37,539 nucleotides of DNA. Origin: Candidatus Caldatribacterium sp. (GTDB lineage: Bacteria > Atribacterota > Atribacteria > Atribacterales > Caldatribacteriaceae). The translations under genes and the position numbers were made by a program. The notes under the pieces are model-generated. The model ran no database searches. It saw nothing but the letters and a program-made list of their open reading frames with translations, and was not told where the DNA came from. Position 1 is the first letter of the stretch. Every line of letters starts with the position of its first letter. Location of the stretch: positions 1 through 37,539 of the forward strand of contig JANXBI010000009.1 of the NCBI GenBank assembly GCA_025060675.1. The letters are read 5' to 3'. This document shows positions 1 through 8,418 of this stretch, piece by piece.

Positions 1-183
1 GAAAGCCGGTTTGTGCCCTGAGCCTCCTCCGGTGACGATACCAACTTTGCCCTTGACCGGAGCATCCTTCCGGACGAGAACCCTTTCGGTCTCCAGGCGG
101 CGAACTTTATCAGGGTGAGCGTTCACAAAACCCTCAAGCATCTCCTCAATGAGGTTTTCCGGACGATTGATGAATTTCTTCAT
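1..183 (-). CDS. dhaK: DhaK-type ketose kinase, N-terminal part (runs off the window)
   Basis: Only the first 61 residues are inside the window, starting at ATG 183. They match the N-terminus of the DhaK subunit of dihydroxyacetone kinases: the opening MKKFINRPENLIEEMLEGF and the glycine-rich TGGGSGHKPAF at about residues 51-61 (family form GGGSGHEPA). DhaK carries the substrate and, in the full enzyme, covalently binds the ketose through a His further downstream that is not visible here. Relatives of DhaK phosphorylate L- or D-erythrulose (LerK, DerK) in tetritol catabolism. The start has a strong AAGGAGG site and lies 3 bases after the rpiB stop, so it is the next gene of the same operon. 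Whether the substrate is dihydroxyacetone or a tetrulose cannot be told from this fragment. Confidence 0.85.
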   Translation of the reverse strand, partial: MKKFINRPENLIEEMLEGFVNAHPDKVRRLETERVLVRKDAPVKGKVGIVTGGGSGHKPAF

Positions 184-186
184 GCT

Positions 187-654
187 CTATACCTCCTTCA
201 CATAATCTTTTTCGATTTGACGAATCTTCTCCACCTTTCGAGTCGAACGCCCGCCCTGGAAGCTGCTCGCAAGCCAGGCATCAACAAGCATCTTGGCAAG
301 TTCTGGTCCTACAACGTGACGCCCCAAGGTTAGAACATTCGTATTATTGCTCTTCTTAGCTCTTTCGGCAGAATAAATATCGTGCGCACAGGCAGCGTAA
401 ATACCAGGAATTTTGTTAGCCACTATAGCCATACCGATCCCCGTCCCGCAAATAAGAATTCCGTACTGATACCTTCCCTCCCGGATACCAAGACAAGCCT
501 GAAGAGCTATATCTGGATAATCCACAGCTTCTTCTTCAGAGAAAACCCCAATATCATCAAACTCTACACCCTTCTCTCTAAGATGGTCCACGATAACCCT
601 CTTGAGAGGATACCCAAAGTTGTCAGAAGCAATAACAAGGTACACAGCAATCAT
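187..654 (-). CDS. rpiB: RpiB/LacAB-family sugar-phosphate isomerase
   Basis: This is a 155-residue protein of the RpiB/LacA/LacB family of aldose-ketose phosphate isomerases. Visible marks are the N-terminal strand and loop VIASDNFGYPLK, the CGTGIGMAIVANKIPGIYAA core (about residues 69-88) and the following NNTNVLTLGRH segment. The family converts ribulose-5-P to ribose-5-P; the EryI/DerI branch converts D-erythrulose-4-P to D-erythrose-4-P. Its ATG overlaps the stop of the SorC regulator by 4 bases and a DhaK-type kinase follows, so it sits in a carbohydrate operon and not with housekeeping genes. That context favours a tetrulose- or pentulose-phosphate role over general ribose-5-P isomerisation, but substrate is inferred. 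The catalytic Cys of the CGTG motif is present. Confidence 0.9.
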   Translation of the reverse strand: MIAVYLVIASDNFGYPLKRVIVDHLREKGVEFDDIGVFSEEEAVDYPDIALQACLGIREGRYQYGILICGTGIGMAIVANKIPGIYAACAHDIYSAERAKKSNNTNVLTLGRHVVGPELAKMLVDAWLASSFQGGRSTRKVEKIRQIEKDYVKEV

Positions 655-1616
655 CCCCTCAGAACCCTTTTGAGAACCTCCCGAGTAGTTAGGCTATCGA
701 TCACCAGAGCATTGATAAGCTTTCCTCGCAAGGCCCCTATAACCGCGTCTACTTTCTCTTGCCCTCCCACTATGCCAATGACAAGAGGAATTCTTCGCAA
801 GGCCTCCAAAGAAAGGGCAATGCGGCGCTCGTCTCCAGAAAACGGAACAACATTACCATGGAGATCAAAGTATGTTCCTACTATGTCTCCAACCGCACCC
901 TTGTTCTTGAGCTCTTCTACCTCCTCTTCAGTGATAGCACCGGTACGAATAAGAGTAGAATCAGAAGCAAGACCACCAATGCCAACAACGGCAATATCCA
1001 ATCGCTCAGAGAGCGTTGCTTGAATGGCTGCGTCGCGGAGAATTGTGTCCCGAGTCTTTCTATCCTTTGTAAAGGCAGGGGCAAGGAGATATACGACTCG
1101 GGCACCCAAGACCTCTCCTAATTGCCTAGGAATCTCCGTAGCCATGAGGTCTCCAGAGATACGACTCATGCTTCCCATAATCTGTACTACTGTGAGATTA
1201 GGAATAGTCTCACGGGGACGGATAAAACGAACCATCTCGTAGATAGTTCGTCCATACGCGACACCAATAGTGGTCCCTGGCCTCAAGAAACCCAAAAGGA
1301 AATCCCCGGCTGCCACACCCACGCTTTTCCGAATAAGGGCACTATTATCGCTGAAAACCTCAACGCATCGCACAGCCCTCAAACCAAAAAGGGAACACAA
1401 CTCTGTTTCCAGTTCTTCTTCAACCCTTGAAGCAGGATCGACAATGCGAATTTGGACAATACCCCGTTCTTTGGCCTTATGAAGAAGGCGGGAACACCGC
1501 TGACGGGAAATACCAAAGATCTCGGCTATCTCAACTATCGATAATTCGCCTTCATAGTAAAGACGAGCTATTTTTGCCATCATTTCGTGTTCATCGTTTC
1601 TTAGTGACCGCTCCAT
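651..1616 (-). CDS. SorC/DeoR-family sugar-responsive transcription regulator
   Basis: This 321-residue protein has the SorC-family layout: an N-terminal helix-turn-helix (about residues 10-55, with YYEGELSIVEIAEIFGISRQ and SRLLHKAKERGIVQIRI) followed by a sugar-phosphate-binding domain of about 250 residues with the GVAYGRTIYEMV and VVGIGGL segments typical of the family. SorC proteins sense phosphorylated sugars and act on their own operons; EryD, the erythritol regulator of Brucella, belongs here. It lies inside the ABC transporter/isomerase operon, 12 bases after the ATPase gene and overlapping rpiB by 4 bases (ATGA). It most likely controls this operon; candidate operators are the palindromes at 8233-8244 and 13219-13234. 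The effector is not visible in the sequence. Confidence 0.9.
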   Translation of the reverse strand: MERSLRNDEHEMMAKIARLYYEGELSIVEIAEIFGISRQRCSRLLHKAKERGIVQIRIVDPASRVEEELETELCSLFGLRAVRCVEVFSDNSALIRKSVGVAAGDFLLGFLRPGTTIGVAYGRTIYEMVRFIRPRETIPNLTVVQIMGSMSRISGDLMATEIPRQLGEVLGARVVYLLAPAFTKDRKTRDTILRDAAIQATLSERLDIAVVGIGGLASDSTLIRTGAITEEEVEELKNKGAVGDIVGTYFDLHGNVVPFSGDERRIALSLEALRRIPLVIGIVGGQEKVDAVIGALRGKLINALVIDSLTTREVLKRVLRG

Positions 1617-1628
1617 AATAGCGAGAGT

Positions 1629-2720
1629 TCAGATCTCTATGGCCTCCAGAGTCTCTCCGTCAAAAAACTTCAAGAATTCCAGTGGGAAACGAACCCACAC
1701 TTCCTGCTGGAGAACAATCTCTTGCCTGGGAATTTTCGCCTTAAGGACCTTCTCTCCCCTTTTCAGGTGAATAACAAGCCTATTACCTATGGGCTCTACG
1801 AGGATAACTGAGAAAGAAATAGCTCCAAGAATAGGTTTCATGCTAATTTCGAGGTTTTCCGGACGAATTCCAAGGACAACTTTTTTGCCTACAAGACTTC
1901 GAAGAAGCGAAACAGGGAGGTCTGGAAGGAAAACCTTAAAGTCCTCGGCATTGAGAACACAAGAACCCTTTTCCTCGTCCACTGAACAACCAATGAAATT
2001 CATGCCGGGATTCCCAAGAAAGTAACCAACGAAGGTATTCTTAGGATTGTTGTACACTTCCTCCGGAGAACCATATTGCAGAAGCTTTCCCTCGTTCATC
2101 ACGGCAATACGGTCCGCAAGGGTCAGAGCCTCACTTTGATCATGAGTGACGTACACCATTGTTTGACCTAACTGACTCTGAAGCTTCTTCAGAATGGTCC
2201 GCAACTCCACTCGCGTTGAAGGATCAACGCTCGTAAGAGGTTCATCGAGAAGATACACGTGGGGACGGCGAACAAATGTTCGCGCAAGAACGACCTTCTG
2301 TTTTGTTCCTGCGTCAAGGAGATGAGCCTTTTTAGAAAGAACATCAGTAACACCGAAAACATCCGCTACTTCTTCGACCCGCTTTCGAATTTCGTTTTTT
2401 GGGGTCTTCCGTGCCACAAGTGGGAAAGCAATGTTCTCAAAAACAGTCATCCCAGGATAGATGACTGGGAATTGAAAAACCATAGCCACGTTTCGTTCTT
2501 CAGGAGGAAGATGCGTCACGTCTTGACCATCGAAGTAGATCTTTCCCTTCGTTGGTATCTCTAAACCTGCAATCATCCTCATGGTCGTTGTCTTACCACA
2601 ACCTGACGGCCCAAGAAGGCTTACAAGGCCTTTATCCGGTATCTCCAACGTTAGTTCATCAACAGCAATAACCTTTCCTTCAAAAACCTTTGTCAAGCTT
2701 TCAAGATAAACTCTTGCCAT
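1629..2720 (-). CDS. Carbohydrate ABC transporter ATPase with degenerate signature motif
   Basis: This 363-residue ATPase of the MalK/UgpC/GlpS-T class energises the transporter at 3832-7120. Walker A GPSGCGKTTT (about residues 37-46), Q-loop VFQFPVIYP, Walker B VYLLDEP and the H-loop YVTHDQSEAL are intact. The C-terminal third is the TOBE/OB-fold regulatory domain usual in this class. The odd part is the ABC signature: where the family has LSGGQRQR this protein has LLDAGTKQKV, lacking the S-G-G core. Its partner at 2720-3823 has the opposite defect. Its start ATG overlaps the partner's stop (TAATG), so the two ATPases are translationally coupled and almost certainly form a heterodimer. Confidence 0.92.
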   Translation of the reverse strand: MARVYLESLTKVFEGKVIAVDELTLEIPDKGLVSLLGPSGCGKTTTMRMIAGLEIPTKGKIYFDGQDVTHLPPEERNVAMVFQFPVIYPGMTVFENIAFPLVARKTPKNEIRKRVEEVADVFGVTDVLSKKAHLLDAGTKQKVVLARTFVRRPHVYLLDEPLTSVDPSTRVELRTILKKLQSQLGQTMVYVTHDQSEALTLADRIAVMNEGKLLQYGSPEEVYNNPKNTFVGYFLGNPGMNFIGCSVDEEKGSCVLNAEDFKVFLPDLPVSLLRSLVGKKVVLGIRPENLEISMKPILGAISFSVILVEPIGNRLVIHLKRGEKVLKAKIPRQEIVLQQEVWVRFPLEFLKFFDGETLEAIEI

Positions 2721-3823
2721 TATGCATCACCCTTTGGGAGCAACAGGTTCCTCCCATTCTGTGAGGAGAAGAAGTAAAGGTCCTCACGGCGGAAACCGAG
2801 GGAAATCTTCTCCCCAGAAGGTTTTCTAAAAATTTGAGGAACAAAGGCTCTCAACGCTACATCCCCAATAGAAAGGTGTACAACAGTATCAGAACCAACA
2901 ACTTCGCCAAGAATGATGCTTGCCTCAAAAACAAAATCCAAGCCCTCTACATCTCCAAGACGAACGTTTTCCGGACGGAGACCAAGAAGAATAACCGCTC
3001 CCTCATATGAACCCAGAAATTCCCACGAACTAACATCAAGTCGCAAGCTCTTACTTTCCCAAAAAAGCTTTCCCTCGATGCGCGTCACTCTTCCTTCGAG
3101 AATGTTCATCTCGGGAAATCCGAGATACTTTCCCACGAAGACGTTTTCTGGTTTTCGGTAAGCTTCCCACACATTAGCCAGTTGCTGCATTTTTCCCTCG
3201 TGAAGCACAAGCACAACATCAGCCATAGAAAGAGCATCAATTGGGTCAGGCGTAGCGAAGATAATTGTCTGTCCAAACTCCCGCTGCATAAGTTTGAACT
3301 GTGCCCGCATGTCCTCACGAATTTTATAATCTAGATTCACCAAAGGTTCGTCAAAAAGGCAAAGAGTTGGCTCCTTCACTAGAGCACGAGCAATAGCGAC
3401 ACGTTGTCTTTCTCCGCCACTAATGAAACTGGGTAACCGGTCAAGAAGCTTCTCGATTTTAAGAAAGGACGCAACTTCCAAGACTTTTCTACGAACTGCA
3501 TCTTCACTTAAACCCTTTAGCCGAAGCGGACTCGCGATATTTTCGAAAACACTCATATGAGGGTAGAGAGCAAAATCCTGAAAGACAAAGGCTACGTTTC
3601 TCTTCTGAGGTGGCAGAAGCGTTACATCTTGATCACCAAAAAAGATTTCCCCTTCTTCAGGAATCTCGAGTCCAGCAACGATACGCAAAAGGGTAGTCTT
3701 GCCTGCTCCTGGTTCTCCAAGAACACAAAAAAAAGACCCCTTAGGAATACGAGCACTAATCCTTTGCAAGACTTCTTTCCTTCCAAAACGCTTTGTTACA
3801 TTTTGAATCCGCACTTCTTCCAT
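2720..3823 (-). CDS. Carbohydrate ABC transporter ATPase lacking the H-loop histidine
   Basis: This is the second ATPase of the polyol ABC transporter, 367 residues. I place the start at ATG 3823 (MEEVRIQNVTKRFG), preceded by an AGGTGAG ribosome site; the frame is open further upstream but would run into the permease gene. Walker A GEPGAGKTT, Q-loop VFQDFALYP, signature ISGGERQRVAIARAL and Walker B LCLFDEP are canonical. At the H-loop, however, the usual VTHDQ is ATPDP, so the switch histidine is replaced by proline. A TOBE-like C-terminal domain follows. Together with the degenerate signature in the partner, this predicts one active and one dead ATP site. Paired ATPases occur in glycerol transporters of the GlpS/GlpT type. 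Confidence 0.92.
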   Translation of the reverse strand: MEEVRIQNVTKRFGRKEVLQRISARIPKGSFFCVLGEPGAGKTTLLRIVAGLEIPEEGEIFFGDQDVTLLPPQKRNVAFVFQDFALYPHMSVFENIASPLRLKGLSEDAVRRKVLEVASFLKIEKLLDRLPSFISGGERQRVAIARALVKEPTLCLFDEPLVNLDYKIREDMRAQFKLMQREFGQTIIFATPDPIDALSMADVVLVLHEGKMQQLANVWEAYRKPENVFVGKYLGFPEMNILEGRVTRIEGKLFWESKSLRLDVSSWEFLGSYEGAVILLGLRPENVRLGDVEGLDFVFEASIILGEVVGSDTVVHLSIGDVALRAFVPQIFRKPSGEKISLGFRREDLYFFSSQNGRNLLLPKGDA

Positions 3824-3831
3824 ACTCTCAC

Positions 3832-4653
3832 CTAACTCCGAAGGTAGATTTTGACTAAGTATTTTCGAAAGAGCACGAGAATAATGATGGAGGGAATAAT
3901 AGCTAAAACCGAAAGAGCTGCAATCTGATTCCACATAATTCTCATACCCCGACGAAGACTTGGCAGGTACGCTGTGTAAAGAATAACATTTCTACCACCG
4001 AGGAGATACGCTATGATAAATTCGTTCCAAATGAAAATCCAGCAAAGGGCAACGGTTGCAGCTAACCCTGAGCCAATAAGGGGAAGCACGACGCGCCGCA
4101 CAGTCTGCCAGAAAGAGTATCCATCAACGTAACTCGCTTCCTCAATGCTTCTTGGCAGAGCATCCATGAAGCCCTTCAAGAGCCATACAGCAAGCGGTAG
4201 ATTGAAGGCAGTGTATGTAATAATAAGCGCAAAGTATGTGTCAAGGAGCCCAAATCGTTTCCACATCCAGAATATTGGAAGAAGGAAGGCGATAGGGGGG
4301 AACATCCGCACCGTCAAGAGATTAAATTGGGCTCCCTCGTTAGTGAGAGGGGTAAAGGGATATCTTGAATACGCATAACTTGCCATCGTTCCAAGAACGA
4401 CAGCAATAGCTGTTGAAATTGCCGCGACTACAAGACTATTGAGGAGTGCAATTCTTCCTGTACCTCGGAAAATAAACTGATAAGCATCAACAATGAATCG
4501 AGTAGGTACAAAAGAGGGAGGAACCTTATACACGTCTCCTATTTCCTTAAACGAAGTATTGAAGGTCCAGTAAATAGGAAAAAGTATAAAAATTCCATAA
4601 AGAACAAGCCCAGTAACTCCTATACCTTTGCCCCAATTCACTTTTCTTCGCAC
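3832..4653 (-). CDS. ABC transporter permease, MalG-like
   Basis: This 273-residue integral membrane protein has about six hydrophobic spans and the cytoplasmic EAA loop of binding-protein-dependent importers (EEASYVDGYSFWQTVRRVVLP, around residues 170-190), where it docks on the ATPases. The N-terminus (GLVLYGIFILFPIYWTFNTS) is the usual first span of MalG/UgpE-type permeases. It stops 8 bases before the first ATPase gene and starts 12 bases after the other permease, so the four genes form one translational run. It forms half of the membrane channel for the sugar or polyol. Substrate cannot be read from the permease. Confidence 0.92.
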   Translation of the reverse strand: MRRKVNWGKGIGVTGLVLYGIFILFPIYWTFNTSFKEIGDVYKVPPSFVPTRFIVDAYQFIFRGTGRIALLNSLVVAAISTAIAVVLGTMASYAYSRYPFTPLTNEGAQFNLLTVRMFPPIAFLLPIFWMWKRFGLLDTYFALIITYTAFNLPLAVWLLKGFMDALPRSIEEASYVDGYSFWQTVRRVVLPLIGSGLAATVALCWIFIWNEFIIAYLLGGRNVILYTAYLPSLRRGMRIMWNQIAALSVLAIIPSIIILVLFRKYLVKIYLRS

Positions 4654-4665
4654 TAGTCCTCACCC

Positions 4666-5547
4666 CTATTGCACTTTTGCCAGACGCCAGAAAAAGAACA
4701 TTCCCACGACAGCTATAACTCCAAAGATCCACGACATCGCCGCACCATATCCTACTTTGAAGTACGAGAAGGCAGTTTGATAGAGGTAAAAAGTAGGTAG
4801 CTCGGTTGCAGTCCCTGGTCCTCCATACGTCATAATAAAGACCTTGTCAAGAAACTTATAAGAATCCATGAAGCGGAGCAAGAAAGCGATGGCCAGCGGA
4901 ACGCGCATATATGGAAGAGTGATTCTGCGAAGGATAAGCCACCGTGATGCTCCATCAAGCCTTGAAGATTCATAAAGGCTCTCAGGAATAGAAATTCTCG
5001 CGGCATAAGCAATAAGGAGAGGGAGCGCCGTCCATTGCCATATGTCCACAATCATAAGGGTTGTCAGCGCCAGCTCTCTCGAACGCCACCCCACTGGATT
5101 CAGGCCAAGCCACACCAAAATATTGTTAATAGTGCCAGTGTCGGTAATAAGTAATGTCCACATTTGCGCAGCAACAGCCTCAGCCATCATCATTGGCAAC
5201 AGAAAGAGAACAAGAAGAAAAGTTCTTAATCGCTCGGAGCGAATATACTCAACAAGAGCCAAAGCAATAGCCGTACCCAGGAAGAGCTGAATTGTCACTC
5301 CTACTCCTGAGTAATAAAGCATTCGTAAGAGAGCGCTCAAAAAACGCTCGTCACGAAAAACATTGACGTAATTCCAGATACCTACAAAGGTTCGCTCTGG
5401 AGAAATGGTCGGATTCCAATCATGGAAGGAAATGTAAACAGCCCAAATCAGTGGAAAGATAACCACTGCCCAAATCAAAAGCTGCGGGGGAATCATGAGG
5501 TAGTAAGGCGTCAAGGGGATTCTCCTTTTCTGCGCTTTACCAGACAT
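4666..5547 (-). CDS. ABC transporter permease, MalF/UgpA-like
   Basis: This 293-residue permease is the partner of the MalG-like protein. It begins MSGKAQKRRIPLTPYYLM, then has six predicted membrane spans. The EAA loop is at about residues 190-215 (ESLYESSRLDGASRWLILRR, then ITLP), with Asp-Gly-Ala at the expected place, and the C-terminal GGPGTATELPTFYLYQTAF segment is typical of MalF/UgpA-type sugar permeases. It lies between the binding-protein gene (46 bases upstream) and the second permease (12 bases downstream). Function: half of the membrane pore of the ABC importer. Confidence 0.92.
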   Translation of the reverse strand: MSGKAQKRRIPLTPYYLMIPPQLLIWAVVIFPLIWAVYISFHDWNPTISPERTFVGIWNYVNVFRDERFLSALLRMLYYSGVGVTIQLFLGTAIALALVEYIRSERLRTFLLVLFLLPMMMAEAVAAQMWTLLITDTGTINNILVWLGLNPVGWRSRELALTTLMIVDIWQWTALPLLIAYAARISIPESLYESSRLDGASRWLILRRITLPYMRVPLAIAFLLRFMDSYKFLDKVFIMTYGGPGTATELPTFYLYQTAFSYFKVGYGAAMSWIFGVIAVVGMFFFWRLAKVQ

Positions 5548-5593
5548 GATGATTCTTCTCCTTCCTCCAAAGGCCGGGCAGGCCTCTATTGTT

Positions 5594-7120
5594 TTACCAG
5601 AATCCTAATTCCCTACCGGCACGCAAGAACTCCTGGTAGTACTCTTTCTGTTTTTCCTTACCAAGTTTGTCACGGATAGCTTCCCATTCTTTCGCTGCAT
5701 TTTCAATGGCCTCTTCAGGAGTTACCTCGCCACTCATAGCACGCTGTACCCATCGCGAGAGAGATTCAGTGTACTCTGTTGCTCCAGGCCAGTTAATTTC
5801 TGGGAAAGCTACCTTAAGGTTGGCAAGACCGCCATCAAGATGTCTGCGGGCTTCTTCAAAAGTAGAGAAGGTTGGCTTGTTCTCCGGCCAATCCGGTGCT
5901 ACACCTCGGAGTGGGTTAGGTTTCGTATACTGCATGGCTGCCTCGTCAGTAAAGTGTGAATAGAGATAAGGATCCATGCCGCAGTACGTGTCAGCTACGG
6001 AATAAATGCTGTACACTGGGCTTGAAACACGAAGCATCACGTAGAAAGCAGCTTCTTTCACTTTGTCAGGGAGGTTCTTTGGGATAACCCAGTAACGGTT
6101 ATATGGAGCCATGGCACGGTGAATAACTTTCCCAGTAACGGGGTCACGGTAACCAGGAATGAGAGCATTCGCTACGTCACCTTTAACCTCTGGCTGACCC
6201 ATCTGGCCCCATTCATTAATATCGATAAACCAGATCTGGAAAGCCACCTTGCCAGCCAGCCAGTAGTCAACCGTCTCAGTGAACCCAAAGTTTGCCACTC
6301 CTGGAGGACAGTAAGGTGCCGTTTCAACCATCTTTTTCATCGCTTCAATGGCTTTATCCCGCGGCCAGAGAGCGTGTTCCATATCCTCGCTGAAATACAT
6401 AACTCCATAGGATGCAGCAATGTTAAAATAGAATGCCGCCCCGTCAGGAGGCAAAAGCCACCACATGGTTGGATACATATCCTTCGGTAAAACCTCCTTG
6501 AAGAACTTGCAAAGGTCCACAAAATCGTCCCACGTCTCAGGTGGCCGCAAATCCTTTCCAAATTTCTCTTTGAACATTTTCTGATACTCGGGGTTTGTAA
6601 AGAGAGAAATCCGATAGTTAAAAAGGTGAATGTCACCATCAAAGGGTATTGCCCAGTAATGGCCACCCCACTTCATGTAAAACTCACGATATGTTGGGAT
6701 GATATCATCAAGATATTTTTTCACGTCCTCAGGGTCGTACATCTCAAAGTACCTGTCAAGGGGCTCTATCAACCCTGTGAGAGCAAAATCAGCAATAAAG
6801 CGGGGGTTAATTTCCACGATCTGCCAGCTCGGTTTTCCTGCCAAGAGGTCACCCATAACCTTTTCACGAAGCTTCGGCAAATCTACCATTTCAGTACGCT
6901 CAATCTTAACCCCACATTCTTTTTCAAGCAGAGGAGCATACCATTCAAGGATTCTTCCTGCACCAGAGTCATGAATAGCCCGCAAGGTAATGCCACTGAA
7001 GTCCACGTCGGGATTTTTCTCCCCCGGGGGAAGGAAAAGCTTAATTTTCGCTCCACCAGGAACCGCTAAAGCAATCACCATAAGGCACGTTAAACAAAAG
7101 ATCAATAGACTCCTTTTCAT
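5594..7120 (-). CDS. Extracellular solute-binding protein of the ABC importer
   Basis: This 508-residue exported binding protein captures substrate for the permeases encoded downstream. The N-terminus is a signal peptide (MKRSLLIFCLTCLMVIALAV then PGGAK); there is no lipobox Cys at the cleavage region, so it is probably soluble in a periplasm and not a lipoprotein. The mature part has the type I/family 1 solute-binding layout (ILEWYAPLLEKECGVKIER early, many Trp/Tyr residues later). It is longer than the usual 400-450 residues of maltose-type binding proteins, nearer the size seen for polyol/glycerol binders. It follows the TIM-barrel gene in the operon by 67 bases. A good ribosome site (AAGGGGGG) precedes ATG 7120. 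Confidence 0.92.
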   Translation of the reverse strand: MKRSLLIFCLTCLMVIALAVPGGAKIKLFLPPGEKNPDVDFSGITLRAIHDSGAGRILEWYAPLLEKECGVKIERTEMVDLPKLREKVMGDLLAGKPSWQIVEINPRFIADFALTGLIEPLDRYFEMYDPEDVKKYLDDIIPTYREFYMKWGGHYWAIPFDGDIHLFNYRISLFTNPEYQKMFKEKFGKDLRPPETWDDFVDLCKFFKEVLPKDMYPTMWWLLPPDGAAFYFNIAASYGVMYFSEDMEHALWPRDKAIEAMKKMVETAPYCPPGVANFGFTETVDYWLAGKVAFQIWFIDINEWGQMGQPEVKGDVANALIPGYRDPVTGKVIHRAMAPYNRYWVIPKNLPDKVKEAAFYVMLRVSSPVYSIYSVADTYCGMDPYLYSHFTDEAAMQYTKPNPLRGVAPDWPENKPTFSTFEEARRHLDGGLANLKVAFPEINWPGATEYTESLSRWVQRAMSGEVTPEEAIENAAKEWEAIRDKLGKEKQKEYYQEFLRAGRELGFW

Positions 7121-7187
7121 GCATAACCCCCCTTCTCAATATAATTGAGTTGAGCTGGCCTGCCCGGCCCTCTTTCCACCTCACAGT

Positions 7188-8159
7188 TCAAAAGAAAGCC
7201 CTCCTCACCACTTCGTGAACAGAAGCTGCGTCCATACTTTCCTGAGCTGCGGAAAGAGCTTTCCTATCAAGCTTCTCTAAAGCACGGCACAGGTCGAGCG
7301 TATTCCGGACACAAAGCTCAAGAGCTTTTTCTGGAGCCATACGGTATGGGAAAATATCGAAGCCAAGATATCCCGAATATCCACCCTCACTAAGATAGAA
7401 AAGGAACTCGAGAGTCTCATACATGTTAATACTTCCAGCAATAAGGTCATCATCCCACTCTCGATACGCGTCGTTAAAATGAACGTTAAAAAGAAGTCCC
7501 TCCTTCATAAGAAAAGCAACTACCTCTCCAGGGTTTTCTTTCGCCATAAGCGCATGGCCAAAATCGACAGTAACTCCGATATTCTTTCGGTTAAGTAGCT
7601 TGACAATGCATGCAGCTCGAAAGGCATTGCCCACAAAGAGATATTGACGGGGTTCTTTCAGCTTATACTCCAAGCTAATACGCATCTGCGGAGCGTACTC
7701 AGCAATTTCAGCAAGCGCTTCAAGGAGGAGATCCCAACCTTTGCTATACTCAACCTGAAACGGATAATCAAAACCATCAACCCCAAGCCACAGCCCTACA
7801 GTAGAACAGTTAAGGATTGCCGCCTGATCAATAGCTTTCTTCACCGCATCGATAGCCTCTTGACGAAGCTTGGGATCTCTATTTGTTAAAGCCCCCCGCT
7901 GCCACTTAGGGAAAGAATGAGTATTGACGTTAAGACAACTCACTTGTATTCCTGTATCCTCAAGGATTTTCCGCATTGCATCGGGAGATAAGCGGAGAAA
8001 TTCGTCATCGAAGAGCTCGATCGCTGTGATTTCCTTAACCTTTTTGACTCTCGCGAGACGTCCTTGAAAATCAAGTGGAGTTTCATACCCTTGCGGGAGA
8101 AAACGATCTGCGATGCCCCCCATACACCAAATGCCGACTGAAAACTTTGGCGTGAACAT
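7188..8159 (-). CDS. Xylose-isomerase-like TIM-barrel sugar(-phosphate) isomerase/epimerase
   Basis: This 323-residue protein belongs to the AP-endonuclease-2/xylose-isomerase-like TIM-barrel family. Likely metal or acid-base residues sit at strand ends: Glu in ISLEYK (about 160), Asp-His in VTVDFGHAL (about 197-202), His in LFNVHFNDAY (about 225), and Asp in GFDIFPYR. The family includes tagatose/ribulose 3-epimerases, UlaE-type L-xylulose-5-P 3-epimerase, L-rhamnose isomerases and the Brucella erythritol enzyme EryC. It is the first gene after the promoter at 8266-8294 and heads the transporter operon. In a tetritol pathway it would interconvert L-erythrulose-1-P and D-erythrulose-4-P; in a pentitol pathway it would be a 3-epimerase. 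The family call is firm, the reaction is inferred. Confidence 0.85.
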   Translation of the reverse strand: MFTPKFSVGIWCMGGIADRFLPQGYETPLDFQGRLARVKKVKEITAIELFDDEFLRLSPDAMRKILEDTGIQVSCLNVNTHSFPKWQRGALTNRDPKLRQEAIDAVKKAIDQAAILNCSTVGLWLGVDGFDYPFQVEYSKGWDLLLEALAEIAEYAPQMRISLEYKLKEPRQYLFVGNAFRAACIVKLLNRKNIGVTVDFGHALMAKENPGEVVAFLMKEGLLFNVHFNDAYREWDDDLIAGSINMYETLEFLFYLSEGGYSGYLGFDIFPYRMAPEKALELCVRNTLDLCRALEKLDRKALSAAQESMDAASVHEVVRRAFF

Positions 8160-8232
8160 TCTCTTCCTCCTCTCTCGTAAAATCGGTCAACAGCCCACTG
8201 CAAAAAGTGAAAGAGATGTGACACCTCGATCG

Positions 8233-8244
8233 TTACAAATGTAA
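8233..8244. promoter_or_regulatory. Palindrome TTACAAATGTAA, candidate operator
   Basis: A near-perfect inverted repeat (TTACA, two bases, TGTAA) lies just downstream of the expected transcription start of the operon that begins at 8159, where a repressor would block elongation or initiation. The operon carries its own SorC-family regulator, the obvious candidate to bind here. The position and symmetry are seen; the binding is inferred. Confidence 0.4.
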
Positions 8245-8265
8245 TATACCAAATGTTCCAAACGA

Positions 8266-8294
8266 AGTTTAGCAATACTTGAAAGACATGTCAA
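8266..8294 (-). promoter_or_regulatory. Sigma-70 promoter of the ABC transporter operon
   Basis: On the minus strand a perfect -35 TTGACA (8294-8289) is followed after exactly 17 bases by TAAACT (8271-8266). The expected start is near 8259, about 100 bases before the first ATG at 8159. This is the best promoter in the island and drives the nine-gene unit leftward. Confidence 0.75.
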
Positions 8295-8418
8295 GAGGTT
8301 AATTTAATCCCGGAGAAATGCTCAAGGAAGGCAAAATTCAAATCATCCCCTAAAACAGAAGGGAACGCAGAAGAAAACTACAGCAAACCCACATTTTAGC
8401 ACAAACAGGGAGGAAACG

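Larger units (their letters stand above)
8160..8418. other. Intergenic control region between araD-like gene and transporter operon
   Basis: No gene is visible. Besides the promoter at 8266-8294 and the palindrome at 8233-8244 there is a second, weaker minus-strand promoter candidate: extended -10 TGCTAAAAT (8401-8393), with TTAGCG 18 bases upstream of its TAAAAT hexamer (8422-8417), overlapping the end of the upstream gene. No clear intrinsic terminator separates the upstream gene from the operon, so some read-through is possible. Confidence 0.5.

Noticed and set aside
3824..3934. Longer start for the ATPase at 2720-3823
   Set aside because: It would overlap the permease gene by about 100 bases and precede the conserved N-terminal strand; AGGTGAG fits ATG 3823.
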